Shown here: piece by piece, positions 24,025-35,982 of the stretch | How positions within the stretch are numbered: position 1 is the stretch's first letter | Layout: the number at the start of each line of letters is the position of its first letter | Assembly (NCBI RefSeq): GCF_030272615.1 | Contig: NC_081408.1 | Location: 616,712,476 to 616,776,475, forward strand | Direction of reading: 5' to 3' | Origin: Cryptomeria japonica | Taxonomy: Eukaryota > Streptophyta > Pinopsida > Cupressales > Cupressaceae | DNA: 64,000 nucleotides | Program-made: the position numbers and the translations under genes | Notes under the pieces: generated by a model | Told to the model about the DNA's origin: nothing | The model's database searches: none | What the model saw: only the letters and a program-made list of their open reading frames with translations

Positions 24025-26188
24025 ATTGTAGCTAGTATTTCATTTAACGTAGTAACTAAGAGAAGTAACTTAAGATCTGGTTTGGTTTCAGGAATGATCT
24101 ATCCTGTGTAAGACGTTATCCAAGTTAACTTAGGTTTGATAAGATGTTTGTTTGGACTAGCTTAAAGATGATTGACAAAATCGTGCAACGCAACGACAGA
24201 GGTACACTATCAAGGTTGTTTATGCTCAAAAGGATGATAACCAATTTTAGGCTCGCTGTAGACTATCTTAGACAATTTTGACTATTTTGACTAACAAGAT
24301 CAGGAATTTGTATGACAGAGGATTGGACAGAGATGAGATTCTGACAGACAAAGTTTTAATGACTGACGACTACCATTTTTTGATAAGGATTGATGTTTCG
24401 ATGACTGACAAAGACCAGTTTGGACACAGATAGAGTTTATCACTGAATTGTTTGATATTGTTTCATTTGTTTTCTCTAGTTTTAGTATTTCAGTTTTAGT
24501 TTTAGGGATGAAAACATAGAAAACATGCAAGATATATAATAATTCAATCACAACACACTAACCCTATGGAAGTTGGCTTAGAGAAGAAAACCTTTGCTTG
24601 CTGACTTAGGTACACACCCAATAGCTAATCAGAATACGGCCATTGAGTCTCACACAATGGATTCTCAACGTTGTATTAGCCGACTCCAAACACTAATGGG
24701 GGCATGATATGGCAAGTGTCTTGGGAGAGTTACTATCTCTCTTTCACAAAGATTATCAACCTTTCGGAGGTGAATCGGGTAGCTTCTATCTTATAGCTAT
24801 TAGTCAAGAATTCCATCTAAAATTACCCCTTGAAATCACGCAAGCATGATTGAGGCCTATAGCCCAACAAGGTACCGAAATAATATGTAGTCACGTAAAT
24901 GTGATTGAGACCGTGAGGCCCTACAAAATGCTCGATATGAGAGATCTCAAAGAGAAAACTCAAATAATCCCATCCTCTGAGACTTTAATCACTAGAGGCC
25001 TATTTATTATAGTGAGTTGGAATGCTCAGGTCCAGTTGTACTCACTTGGGTCATTCTCATAGGGTGATTACTTTTTCCCACTGTGAAAGGCCCGCTAAAG
25101 GTACACAAATCTCAAAACTTAGAAAAAAGCTTCGAGGGTCTAGATTTCTGATTGTCTATAAAAGACAAGAGCATACTCTCCTACCTCTTAGATTTTTCTA
25201 AAAACACGAAAGATAGATTTGTTCTTTAACCAGATAGCAATGTAAGTGCCCAAGAAAATACTAAATGAATACACAATGTTTAGTCGATTCTCCTTAGGCA
25301 ACCTGCAAAACCAATATGTCAGCAGTCATTTTCTTCTTGATTCTTTGGCAGGTGTATGTTTGATTGATAGATTCTTTGACAAGCGTCCTGAAAAAATTAA
25401 AATCCAACAATTAGTTTTCAAAATAACATAAAAAATAATTATCAAAAGAAAAGTCTAGCATGCAAACTATAACTTAAACTAATCTAACAAGAATTTCCAT
25501 TTTTTATGACTATCCTAGTTATGACAATTTTGATAGTACTTCACTCTGTCATTTATACCTTTTGAACCAGAGATAATTTGGAAAATCACTTCAGTGAAAA
25601 TGTGGAAAACTTGGGTTTACAAAACATATTAAAATTTGGGTTAGATCCAACGGTTCAATAAAAGTCTATACTCTCCAAACCGAGACCATTTTTGACTGTC
25701 ATAGAAAAATGAGTAAAATGACTATCCTACACTCTATCAATCATAACTTTCAAACCCAAAATCTTTAGGAAACTCCCATTGGTGAACTGGTAGAAAATGT
25801 GATTTTACACAACATATAAAAAATTGGTTGAAATCCAACAGTTCAATAAAAATTTATGCTCTCCAAACTGAGACCATTTTTGACTGTCATAGAAGAATGA
25901 GTAAAATGACAGTCCTGCACTCTGTCAATCATAACTTTCAAACCCAAAATATTAGGAAAATCCCTTTAGTGAACCTGTATAAAACTTGATTTTAAACAAC
26001 ATATAAAAAATTGGTTGAGATCCAACAGTTCAATAAACAGTTATGCTCTCCAAACCGAGACCATTTTTCACTGTCATAGAAGAACAATAAAAAAGAAAGA
26101 TTTTTATTTGCAAATTTAACACATGTTTATTAGTTATAAAAACCAAACATTAAATTTGTTCAAGAAACATTAGAAATCTTGTAGTTAT
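24025..26188 (-). other. Tat 5' leader between primer site and gag
   Basis: About 2.2 kb without a convincing reading frame. It contains the 188-bp tandem repeats next to the primer site and otherwise AT-rich sequence. Long leaders are known in Tat-lineage elements; packaging signals would be expected here but cannot be identified. Confidence 0.65.
25500..26090. repeat. 188-bp tandem repeat, about three copies
   Basis: GACCATTTTTGACTGTCATA starts at 25684 and 25872 and, with one change, at 26059, a period of 187-188 bases. The rest of the unit (CAATCATAACTTTCAAACCC, then AGATCCAACAGTTCAATAAA) repeats with it. The first copy is the most diverged. The array directly abuts the primer-site side of the leader. 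Confidence 0.9.
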
Positions 26189-26214
26189 GGGTTAGAGCCC
26201 CACGGTGGGCGCTA
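26189..26214 (-). promoter_or_regulatory. Tat primer binding site, tRNA-Lys, 26 nt
   Basis: The minus strand reads TAGCGCCCACCGTGGGGCTC then TAACCC, complementary to the 3' acceptor and T arm of plant tRNA-Lys except at two positions (expected TGG start and CGAACC). It lies four bases after the LTR end. This long match identifies the primer clearly. Confidence 0.88.
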
Positions 26215-26218
26215 GAAA

Positions 26219-27333
26219 TGTGTGTGTGAAAAGTGGAATAAGAATCTGTATCTGCAAGACACAACACTTCAATCAAGTCATTACATGCATGGTTAATTAG
26301 CTATAATCAATGAATAATAAACCATAACAAATCGACCCATTGCCTTCTAAAATATGCGAGTATAAGATTGCTCTCAGATTATTTGGCAATACCAGTGACT
26401 AGACAACATCAAGATGAAGGATTTTATCTATATGAGCATGATGAATGCTAGATGGATGCAATATTGATCTAACAAGATTTAAACAATATTAAGCTAAATA
26501 ATTTAATCAATATGAAATAATAAATATGCAATATATCAATGAGTCTAGAGAAAAAATAGTATAATATGATGTATTCCTCAGCCTCTTTTGAATGAGAGAT
26601 GAGCTTGAATTTATAGAAAATTCAGAAAGATACCATCGGCTAAGATCAAATGATGATGAGCGGTCAAGATTTTCCAAGAGGAAGCACAATCAAAGTGAAT
26701 TGATGTGATTGGATGCTTTTCTCAGTTTTAAAGGAAATTGAACTAAAATTAAGATTAAATCAAGAAAAAACTGATTTAAAGGAAATTGAACTAAAATTAA
26801 GATAAAATCAGGAAAAAACTGATTTATTATCTATTTCATTCAATTTTAATATTTAATTGTTTTAATTGCTTTCTTTGAGATTATCTATCATTTTTTAATT
26901 TGTTTTTTCAAGATTGTTTCCAATTGATTTCTTTTCTCAATTAATTCCTTTCTTGGTCAATTAATTCCTTTTTTTGATTTATTTCCATTTTTGAATATTT
27001 ATGCTCAATTGATTTATTTAATTGAATTAATTCCTCTTTCTTGATTTGTTTCCTTTTTTTAAGATTTATGGCAATTTGATTTATTTAATTAAATATGCTA
27101 GGATATTTAATTAAAATAAATAAGATAATTGTTTAAAATGATTTACTTGGAATGATTAATTAAATAAATAAATATTTAATTAATATTGAGTGATTGATTT
27201 GCCATGTGACATTTGATGATTTTAGGAATTAATTGTGTGCTCAAGATTTATGTAATTGTCTTTGGTTAGGACCTTGGTGACGTTGTCGAGATTAGGGGCC
27301 CATGGTTTAGATGACCATTTTTAGGGTATTACA
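26219..27333 (-). repeat. Tat element 5' LTR
   Basis: It has the same ends and length as the left LTR, (TG)5 AAAAG ... GGGTATTACA, and is adjacent to the primer site, so it is the 5' LTR. Exact target duplication GTTTC follows at 27334-27338. By eye about 37 differences separate it from the left copy, concentrated in the primer-site-side 500 bases. Confidence 0.95.
26607..26615 (-). promoter_or_regulatory. Possible TATA box of the Tat 5' LTR
   Basis: The minus strand reads CTATAAATTC here, about 720 bases into the LTR, leaving about 390 bases for R and U5. The same box is present in the other LTR. It is the best TATA-like match but has not been compared with transcripts. Confidence 0.4.
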
Positions 27334-27338
27334 GTTTC

Positions 27339-27626
27339 TATGGATTTATGTTGTCCTTAGTGGTATGTTGTCTGTTAGAAGTAGATATACTTAATTAATT
27401 TATTGAAGGTTTCTTATATGTTATGGATCTATATTTCAGGACATGATTATGTTATGATGATTTATATTTAAGGACTTATTGGTGGTATTAGGGTTTATGG
27501 TTACGATTATGATTTCCTAGTAATTTTGATATGATGAGGGTGTAACAATGATATTAGGATTTATTGCTAATAATTTCTTGATTTTTATATATGAGATTAA
27601 GTATTATGATTATGATGGAGTATGAA
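27339..27626. other. Short unassigned stretch
   Basis: AT-rich sequence between the Tat target duplication and the next LTR-like block. I see no gene or repeat boundary in it. Confidence 0.6.
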
Positions 27627-30600
27627 TGTAATGACCCAATTAACTGAACCCAAAAATTTTGACTGATTTTTTTTGTTTTCTATTATTATTTAATTATGTT
27701 CGATTCAAATGCATACTTGGGTAGATACATCTACCCAAACAGGATAGGCATCCATCCAACTAGGACATGCATCTAACCATACGAGTTAGGCATATGTCCA
27801 TACAAGACATGGGGTTTCATGTATCCAATTTGAGATAGGCATCTACCCAAACAGAGTAGGCATCTATTCATAAGAATAGATAATGCTCTAGCTAGAGACT
27901 TTAGACTCATTGGGACCATCTTAGTCTTGCGTCACTCTCTAAGGACTACACTCCTCTACTAGGAGTGCACCGAGGCCACCATCCTTAGAAGTATATTAAA
28001 ATAATCATATAAATCAAGCTTGAGTTTCGCTTGGAAATTCGGCTGAAAGCCTGAGGAAGTCAAGCAAATCCATACAAGATTCTTTCTGAGTATATGCATT
28101 GAATTAATTTTAATCTTTCATTTAGATTATCTATACCCTTTGATTGAAATACCAAGGAGATTTGAAAACCAACTACTCAACCTTAACCAAATCCTAATCC
28201 CCATCCCTGAACACTTGAGTACAAGGGAAAACTCTGTCCCTAGACTGCCTACATACCTATTTCGACATAGGATCAAGGCGTAAAGTATGTAGTTCTAGTT
28301 TCTAACTATGGTTTCATGTAAAATATTTGGTGGGTACGCAACCCTTTCTAGGGTCAATGTCCTAGACAGTTTCTTTGTAGTTGCTACCCACGATGGTATC
28401 TCTATAGAAAAAAGGCTCAATATGGCCTTCTGCTTGTGGCCTAAAACAACTAAGTCCTATTTCCTATTAAATATGTCACCCTTAATCCATTATCATTCAT
28501 TGAGTACATCAAGATAAAATAAATTCCAAAAATATCACACACCACAAAACCCTAATGGAGTTTTCTAAGGTTTAACTGAGCGGATGTAAATTCATTTAAA
28601 ATTTGTTTTTAGATTATTGATCTAAGAGGGATTACGCGCCCCTTGGATTTTACTTCCAAATGAACCTTATTTCTCCCTAACGACTTATAGACATGATGCC
28701 ATAGACACCGTTGTTGCAGCTTTATTAGGCATTAAGTGCAGTAGTTCAACAAAATGACATTACCCGTAAAGTGTGACCTAGAGGCACCATAAATATCGAA
28801 CACTGCTAAGTTTTTGGTTTCAACTCCTCTTGTTTAGTTGTATAACTAGGAATTTAGCCTTGAATTCATGAATCTTAAGTAAAGCAATATACTAATAAAA
28901 TTATGAAAAAGGAACTATTATATACAAGGAATTATCGCTTGGAATTAAAAACTAAGGTATAAATTTTACGCAATTGAAAGGAACATAAACAAATCAACTA
29001 CTTTGGAATAGTATTTTTCTTGAAAGAAAACTATGATAGTAATTAAAAATCTGAAACTTGAACTAAATACATGAAGTACTAATTGCTTGGAAATTATGAT
29101 ACTTGTAAGAGGTAGCTTATGAAAATGATTTGAATTACTTGCAAGATATAAATGTTGGGGAACAAAACCATTACACTTTAAGTATGAATCCTGATACTTG
29201 AAAAGTACTAAATTGCTTGAAATAAAGTTAAATTATTAAATAGAAAGACTTGGAAATGAATTTCACATTTACTTGTTTGAAGGGAAAAACTATTTAATAA
29301 TAGGCTTGATAATAACCACATTATTGATAAACCGACTAATTCTTCCATTTGAAGTAATGTATAAATTTTATCTTTAATTATTTTATAGGAGTGAAAACCT
29401 TACTTTAAATATGAATCCTAATACTTTAAAGGTACTAAATTGCTTGAAAGAAAATTAAATTATCAAATAATAATACTTTGGGAATGAATTTAATACTCAC
29501 TTGTTTGAAGGGAAAAACTAATTGTTTGAAAAAGAGATTAGAAAATACTCTAAACACTTGCTAGTTAACCAATGTAAATAATACTTAGTCTCCTAATAAC
29601 AATTATAATCAATCTACTTCTAGTTGCTCTTGAAGTAATTTCAAATTCTTTGCAAGATTATAAAGAGATAACTAACTATTCCTTTCACTTGAAGTATAAT
29701 TAACCTTATCTTTAGATATTTCCTACAAATAATAACCGTATTAGTTTCAAATTGTTAGAAGAGAGCTAATGTTTGCTCCTAAAATTTTCTTCAATTAAAA
29801 TTGTTGTTTAATTTCTAAGTGATCATAGAATATGTTTCTTGAAACTCATTTGCTTGATTAAGATAGAATCCAATAATCTAGAACAATAAATCTAGCTTTA
29901 TTCAGCTTCAAAAGTAAGTTTAATAACCTCATGTAAAAACATTCCAGATTTTGTTTTATTTCCATTTGGTGAAACAATTGTTTTCAAATAAAATTTCTTT
30001 GCAACCCAATTAACACTAATTTTCTCACCTAATAGAGTATATCATTATGGAAATTTTAACTATGTAATTCATCACCAAGTTTGAAGTTAATTAGATTCAT
30101 CTATACTAATTACGCGCAATGCGAATGTAACTTCGCCCTTTACTAGTTTCATTATCCTTAAAGCTAGGAGATACAATTATACAATCCAATATTCAACTTT
30201 TGAATTGAAGAAATATTCAACTAAACATTAGTTTATATTACTTGAAATACATAAAAATGTAACTATGTATCTAAACACATTTACTTGGGAGGTAAATTCC
30301 TTTATCCCTTAATACTTTACACTAATTGTAGTACATAAAAAGGCATTTTTGATGTCTAATAATTAAAGAACTTAAATATTTGAAATGTATTGAGTCTCTT
30401 AAAGGGAATTTATTTACTATGAGAATTTATTTGAGGCTAACTAGTGATACTTATGAAAAAGAATCCAATATTTTGGAATAATTTCATTTATTTTAACTTG
30501 TGCAAAAGCTTTCCAAGATGCATCGTGGAAACAATATCATTTTCCATTCTTTTGTTTTCCTAATTCAAACTAAAAATATTCAATAAGGAGATGCAACCAT

Positions 30601-31647
30601 TATATCTACATTCAAAGAAAAACTATGTGTTTGATTATCCATTTGACTTTCTTATGTTAATTGACCATTTGCCTCTTACAATATTTATCCATTTAAAATC
30701 CAAAGCTACTCTTTTCCCAATATTAAAGAGATAATAAACACCTTAGAAATAAGATATTGGTTGAAGGGAAGGTCCAAACTTGCAACTTAACTCCATGAAG
30801 AGGACCATTAACATGAATTAGATTCATTAAAAAATTTCCCCTAATATTTTTCTTTTAATTTTAATATTTTAATAATCAAACTTAATATACACGAAAGAAT
30901 AAATCCATTTTAATTAATTTTAATAACCTTAAATTATAAATGAATTTTGATAATATAATAAATTTCCGCTATTAAAATTACTTATTCCAAATAATTTTCA
31001 ATTGCCAAATTGACAAATAAATGTAAGATACAAATAAATTTTAATTATCTGAACCACTTAAAATATAAATTATTTCAACTATTCGATTAACATAATATCA
31101 ATGAAATTAAATATTATAAATTTTAATTTCAACTCTAAAATATATTTTAAATAAAATAATTTATAATCAATAACCCAAAATAATAATATAAAATAATTTT
31201 TAATAAAATAAATTGGTTTTATTTTTAAAAAAGCATATATATTTATACTCGTAAGAGGGAGGGGGTCCCATAGGCCCCACACGCTGCAGTCCCCTCTTCC
31301 CCCTGCAACCACTGTACATGCAATGGCCGCATGGGTGGGGAGGGGGGAAAATTTCCTCTCTCCCGCCCATTCGAAATTTAAAAAATTTAAACTTTATTTT
31401 TTTTAAATTGAACTTAAATTTAATTTTGTTTAAATATAATAGTTCATTTCATATTAATATTATTATTTTTAAATAAATTTATTTAATTTAATTTTGATCA
31501 TTTAGAATATTTTTAAAATATAAATTAAACTTAATCTTAAATGAATAACTTAAAAATCTATAATCAACTTTAGAGTATAATTTTAATTTAACAAAATAAA
31601 TAAATTTTAAATTCTTATTTATTTATATATTTAATTTTATTTTTTTT

Positions 31648-32051
31648 AAATAATGCCCGATAAATTTTTTTAACGTGACCAGTGACGCTAGCATGACACA
31701 CCCTCCAGCTCCACATGAAACGCTTTTGACCCGGAGCTATGAACCGGTGAGGCCACAAACGGGGGACCTCATCCCCACACTTCACTTGTTCAAACCCACG
31801 AGCACGCCCTCCGACTCCACATGAAACACTTTTGACTCGGAGCTATGAACCGGTGAAACCCGCAAGCACAACGACCCTCCGACTCCACATGAAACACTTT
31901 TGACTCGGAGCTATGAACCGGTGAAACCCGCAAGCACAACGACCCAGGGAAGACACGAGGCCTGCGAGTACAATGGCCCAACAGGGGTTTGAACCTTGGT
32001 GGCCTCTTCACCAATGAAGTGTTTTAACCGCGACACTACATGTCTGAAGAC
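31648..32051 (-). mobile_element. tRNA-derived SINE, copy 2, with internal duplication
   Basis: On the minus strand it starts GTCTTCAGACATGTAGTGTC, has the A-box-like TAGTGTCGCGG, the B-box-like GGTTCAAACCC near 31990, and an A-rich end near 31648. It matches copy 1 (7905-8174) over its length. It is longer because the CCCTCCGACTCCACATGAAA segment is present three times (starting 31701, 31807 and 31875), the last two as an exact 68-bp tandem. Confidence 0.7.
31807..31942. repeat. 68-bp tandem duplication inside SINE copy 2
   Basis: Two near-identical 68-bp units (CCCTCCGACTCC ... GCAAGCACAACGA) stand head to tail; a diverged third unit begins at 31701. Confidence 0.92.
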
Positions 32052-33104
32052 TTTATATATTTAAATTTATTCTTAACCAACAAAAGTATATATTTTTAAA
32101 ACCCTCAAAATAATAAATAACTGGTTAATGAAGAAAGGAGGGTTTCCCACAAATATGAATCTAAGCAATATATACATTTGAATATACCTTTTTTTTTTGA
32201 AACAAAACTACTAATTTATAAATTTAAAAGAAAGAAGTTATACGTATGTATTTGATAAGGCATACACATATTCAAACATTTTTTAAAAAAAATCTATCAA
32301 AAATATGAAAACAAAGAGGAAATACTTTTTTGAGATATGAGAAATGAATCTACTATTCCATTTAACCCATCTTCTATCAAATTTAAACAAAATATTGATA
32401 TATTTTAAAATACTTTAATCCTCTAAATTTCCAAAGAAATTATAACATGCATGCAAATAAAATTTTCTCTTTTCCTATTTGAAAGAAAACATGAAGGTAA
32501 GCATTTTTGAGAGAATGAACCTGGAACTGCAAGATGAATGAAATCATTATTGTTGAATCAACTCTCGTTCCCCAACTATCTTCCTTCAACCCTCTTCCTG
32601 TAACCTAGTAAGATATTCTCCAAAAACCTCTAAAATCCTATCTCATACCATGAAAATGCTTACAAAAATTTCTCTTACAACTAATATAATTCAAAACCAA
32701 TTTCTTAAGAATTCAAAGACTACTTTTTTTTACATAAAACATGAACTCCCTCTTTTTTGAAAATCTAGAATTCAATGTATAGAAAAGGAGAGCCATTTTC
32801 ATATCCAAAAGAATTAAATGACTTAATCATTCTTTCCCCAAAAAATATTTCCATGCAAGACATATTCCTTACATCTTGTCATAGTGGGGGGTACATTTGA
32901 CCATGCACTCAAAATTTGAATTTGAATTCCGTTTTTAGAATCTTGTCTCTTCTCCTACACCATGTGCTCAATTAGAATATTGAGAAAATAAGTAATTTCC
33001 AAATAAATTATGGCCTCATGTGTGAGTCACCATTATTAATTCCTTTTATTTCAAAATTTCAACCTTATTTCAATTTATCATTTCTATTAACATTACCTGC
33101 AAAA

Positions 33105-33155
33105 TTAATAATAATAATAATAATAGTAGTAGTAGTAATGATAATGATGATGATG

Positions 33156-33187
<32 letters not shown>

Positions 33188-33188
33188 T
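33105..33188. repeat. TAA/TAG/TGA compound microsatellite
   Basis: A run of ATA/TAA triplets with short AGT and ATG triplet blocks inside. It produces a false low-complexity reading frame (runs of Ile and Met) that is not a gene. Confidence 0.95.
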
Positions 33189-33239
33189 AACAAGCCTTAT
33201 CAAGGGTTGGGAGGAACTATAGTTGAATCCAAAGGGCTA

Positions 33240-33896
33240 TGACAATGAAGTACTAACATATGTTTCGGGTGATTCTATTGGAGGATTGATTATGATTATT
33301 AATTCTATATGTTAGATATGTAATGGATATATATGTTGTGCCATTCTTTTGTGCTTTGGGTGATGCAGGTACAAGGCATCGACTCCACCTAGCTTCATAG
33401 GTTTGAGCATGCCTAAATAATCCTCGATAGTGGTATATGGAGATAGCACTAAGGCCTAAGTTGACTTAGCCCTAGTCATTGTCCCAAATTAGGGCAATAA
33501 AATTAGTCTCAAGTTCACTTGTTCAGATTGCCATGAAGGCAATGTCTATATCCCTAGGTTAGTTAGCTTTGGTTGTGTGGTGTTTGATGTTTTAATCTTG
33601 GTAATGTTTATTTGCATCTATGTCTTATTTCTTAAATGATATTTATGTGTTTATATTATAAATGGTATAATGTTTCCCATCTTCACCCCTATTATTATTA
33701 TTAATTATATTATGTGATTATTTATATAACTAATGCTTTAATTGCCCTATTGTGAAGTTGTGAGCACTATTCATATGTGCTAATACATTTGTGGTGGTGG
33801 AATAATAAATAATTATTAGTTTTAAATGAGTAATAATATTTTGAGTGGGGGTGAATGTTATGGATTGATTATTAATATTTATTTATTATTATTCAT
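33240..33896 (+). repeat. Fragment of a Ty3/gypsy-type LTR, plus orientation
   Basis: GATGCAGGTACAAGGCATCG ACTCCACCTAG (33363-33393) matches, in reverse complement, 9775-9832 of the E1 LTR. The block is therefore an E1-like LTR piece in the opposite orientation. It ends where the next LTR-like sequence starts at 33897, and its continuation may be 44161-46152. Confidence 0.5.
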
Positions 33897-34172
33897 TGTT
33901 AGACATAATGTGCCACTAAGAGGGGGGGTGAATCAGTGGTTTCCAAACTTTTCCCTTTTCTATCCTATGTGTGTATACTGGTTAAGAGATCTAACTGAAA
34001 GAAGACTTATCGGTTAGAAGGGAGACTAACACAAATGCACTCACACACAAAAGGAACATCACATTACACCAGCTTATATGAGGAAAACCCAAGATGGGAA
34101 AAACCCCAGTGAGAAATGTTGTTGGAGTCTACTGCTCCAATCTAGCCTCACAATGAATATCTGATTACAATG

Positions 34173-34312
34173 TTTAGGGCACCAACCCAAGGAGTGCCAA
34201 CCCTTCATTTAGGGAACCAACCCAAGGAGCACCAACCCCTGATTTAGGGAACCAGTCCAAGGAGCACCAAACCTTGATTTAGGGCACCAACCCAAGGAGC
34301 TACAACCCCTGC
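34173..34312. repeat. 35-bp tandem repeat, four copies
   Basis: TTTAGGGMACCAACCCAAGG AGCACCAACCCCTGA-type units start at 34173, 34208, 34243 and 34278, exactly 35 bases apart, with a few substitutions. Confidence 0.95.
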
Positions 34313-34754
34313 ACCGAGCTCCAACTCAGTGATTACAAAATCATATTTTGATACCAAAGTTATCTTCTTGTTACAAAAGAAATTTGTAACTCTCAAGTAT
34401 GTCTCTCCACCGGTTCTCTTCTCTACAAATCTTTGTCGATTCTCTATTCACCTTTTCTTTGCAGCAACTTTATCTCCTACTGCATTCTTTCCGGTTTAGC
34501 CTCTTCTTCTTTTTCTTAGCCGGTTTTGCAGTCTGCCGATACTACTCTCTACCGATATCTCTCTGTTAAACTGCTGCTCTCCACTGGTACTTCACTCTGT
34601 CGATTCTTCACTTGCCTACTCTACAATCTTCTGCAACTCTTCTCTGCCGGTATAGTCACCATCAGTTCACTCCTTTGTCAGACTCAATGGTCGACTACCA
34701 GTAGCTTCACTAATGCTAGTTGAGCACTTCAACCTTGTTCTTCCTCACACTCAG

Positions 34755-34781
34755 TCTCTTCTTCTTCTTCTTCTTCTTCTT
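34755..34781. repeat. CTT microsatellite
   Basis: About eight CTT triplets in a row within the LTR-like sequence. Confidence 0.9.
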
Positions 34782-35977
34782 GGTGAGCACTTGACTGATT
34801 TCTCTTCTTCAACAACAATACCCTCTCATCCAGTGGCAACCTTCATTGATTTAGGCTTGCATATTTATAAACTATTTTTTCTGCCAAAAACCAATTCAAA
34901 CTTCAAGCGGTTAGGGTTGCCTCATCAACCTCGAGGAAAAACAAATCCAATCAAATCTCATTAGATCTGATTGCCTAGGTTGATGAACTATAACTCATCA
35001 ATGAAACCCGCCATTGTCGTGCCTTCTTGATCATGCCTTCTATTTTTAGTAACCTGCATTTAACCTATCGGGGATCTCTTGGTCGATCACCAAGAATGGT
35101 CTGCATTCTCCTTCACCTACCTCGATCTGCTCAACCAATCAGTTCTGGATCTCTATTGTCTGCCTGAGCTCGATTCACAAACCTTTGCTGCATATCTCAT
35201 GAATCATGCAGTTGACATAAATGTTGACTTGTCAACATCTACCTCGCCATTTGACACTTCACCGACTCAACATGTCGACCTATGCATGCATGCCATTTTA
35301 CCTCCATGTGGCCCCTTTGTCGGCATCCACCTTTGCTGGATCATCTGTGTCAATATGGATGGGATCACTGACCAACTCCATTACTGGGTTCATTTATCAA
35401 TTCACAAACCCTCCCAGTTATACCCTAACTGGTTAACCATCATGCCTACACTTTGTTGATCTGTCAGTGAAACACCTTAACCAGTCACCAAACATGCCTA
35501 TCCATAGCATTCTCATCTTCATCAGGTGGGAGCACATCACTTAGCCTCTTTTCTCTCTTACTAGTTTTCATACTTATTGGTAGGAACCCTTGATGACACC
35601 ATGTCATCAACCTTCAACTGTATCCATCTAAGGCATCTGCATATTGATTTCACTCTCTATCTGGAGTTTCTCAATCTTGCCTTCTTCATCATCAGTCTAG
35701 ACACCATCTCAACTGGTTTGTCAGGGTGACAAACCCATCACACTTCAACTATCCTGGTACCTCATTATATCGTCTCTATCTGTCCATTGCATATCTTTGA
35801 TTTCATGCACTTGAGGAGTCCTTTTGTTTCACCGGTAGATCTGGTGTCAGCCTTCAATCACCTGCCTTTAACTCTTCTGACTTATCTCACAGAACTATGA
35901 TGCACACTTTTCATAATAGAAGAAAAGATCCACTTACCGGTGAGAGTGGATCCTTGCCACCTGCATCTTGTATTGCA

Positions 35978-35982
35978 CCAAT
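35978..35982. repeat. Target duplication CCAAT of element B (left copy)
   Basis: CCAAT precedes the left LTR and recurs exactly at 43575-43579 after the right LTR. Confidence 0.92.

Larger units (their letters stand above)
12350..27333 (-). mobile_element. Complete Ty3/gypsy element of the Tat lineage
   Basis: It is bounded by two LTRs of 1115 bp each with exact target duplication GTTTC. On the minus strand the order is 5' LTR, tRNA-Lys primer site, 2.2-kb leader with 188-bp tandem repeats, gag, protease, G-patch, long linker, RT, RNase H, second RNase H, integrase, 2.7-kb non-coding tail, polypurine tract, 3' LTR. The second RNase H, the ACPKD and YVDD RT motifs and the large size are known marks of Tat/Ogre-type elements. 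By eye the LTRs differ at roughly 3-4% of sites. All reading frames are interrupted, so it is not autonomous now. Confidence 0.93.
27627..32895 (-). repeat. Putative long LTR related to the E1 type
   Basis: It opens TGTAATGACCC, close to the TGTAATGCCC end of the E1 LTR, and may close GTGGGGGGTACA at 32895, again TGTA-type inverted ends. Like the E1 LTR it is AT-rich, lacks reading frames, and holds a SINE in the same orientation and a short GC-rich island (31249-31372). No target duplication is visible at these borders, so the right end and even LTR status are uncertain. Confidence 0.4.
33897..35977 (-). repeat. LTR-like sequence of the C-tract family that hosts element B (left part)
   Basis: It starts TGTTAGACATAATG with AGAGGGGGGGTGAATCAGTG close behind, the same terminal block as the LTRs of B. 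A GGAAAACCCAAGATGGGAAA AACC segment also matches that group. It contains a 35-bp tandem array and a CTT microsatellite. No gene was recognised. The right part continues after B at 43580. The far end of this outer unit was not found. Confidence 0.55.

Noticed and set aside
25500-26090. CRISPR-like array
   Set aside because: Units are 188 bp, contiguous and diverged, with no short repeats and unique spacers, and the context is a plant retrotransposon leader.
26189-26214. Fragment of a tRNA-Lys gene on the plus strand
   Set aside because: Only the 3' part is present, no anticodon arm lies upstream, and the position four bases from the LTR end shows it is the primer binding site.
12345-27338. 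Possibility that the Tat element is a recombinant of two insertions
   Set aside because: The five-base duplication GTTTC is exact and both LTRs have the same length, so one insertion explains it.
33018-33242. Reading frame rich in Ile, Val and Met
   Set aside because: It is the translation of the TAA/TAG/ATG microsatellite.
35079-35459. 126-residue plus-strand frame as a gene
   Set aside because: No recognisable domain, lies in LTR-like sequence rich in CCGGT and CTT words, and has no supporting signals.
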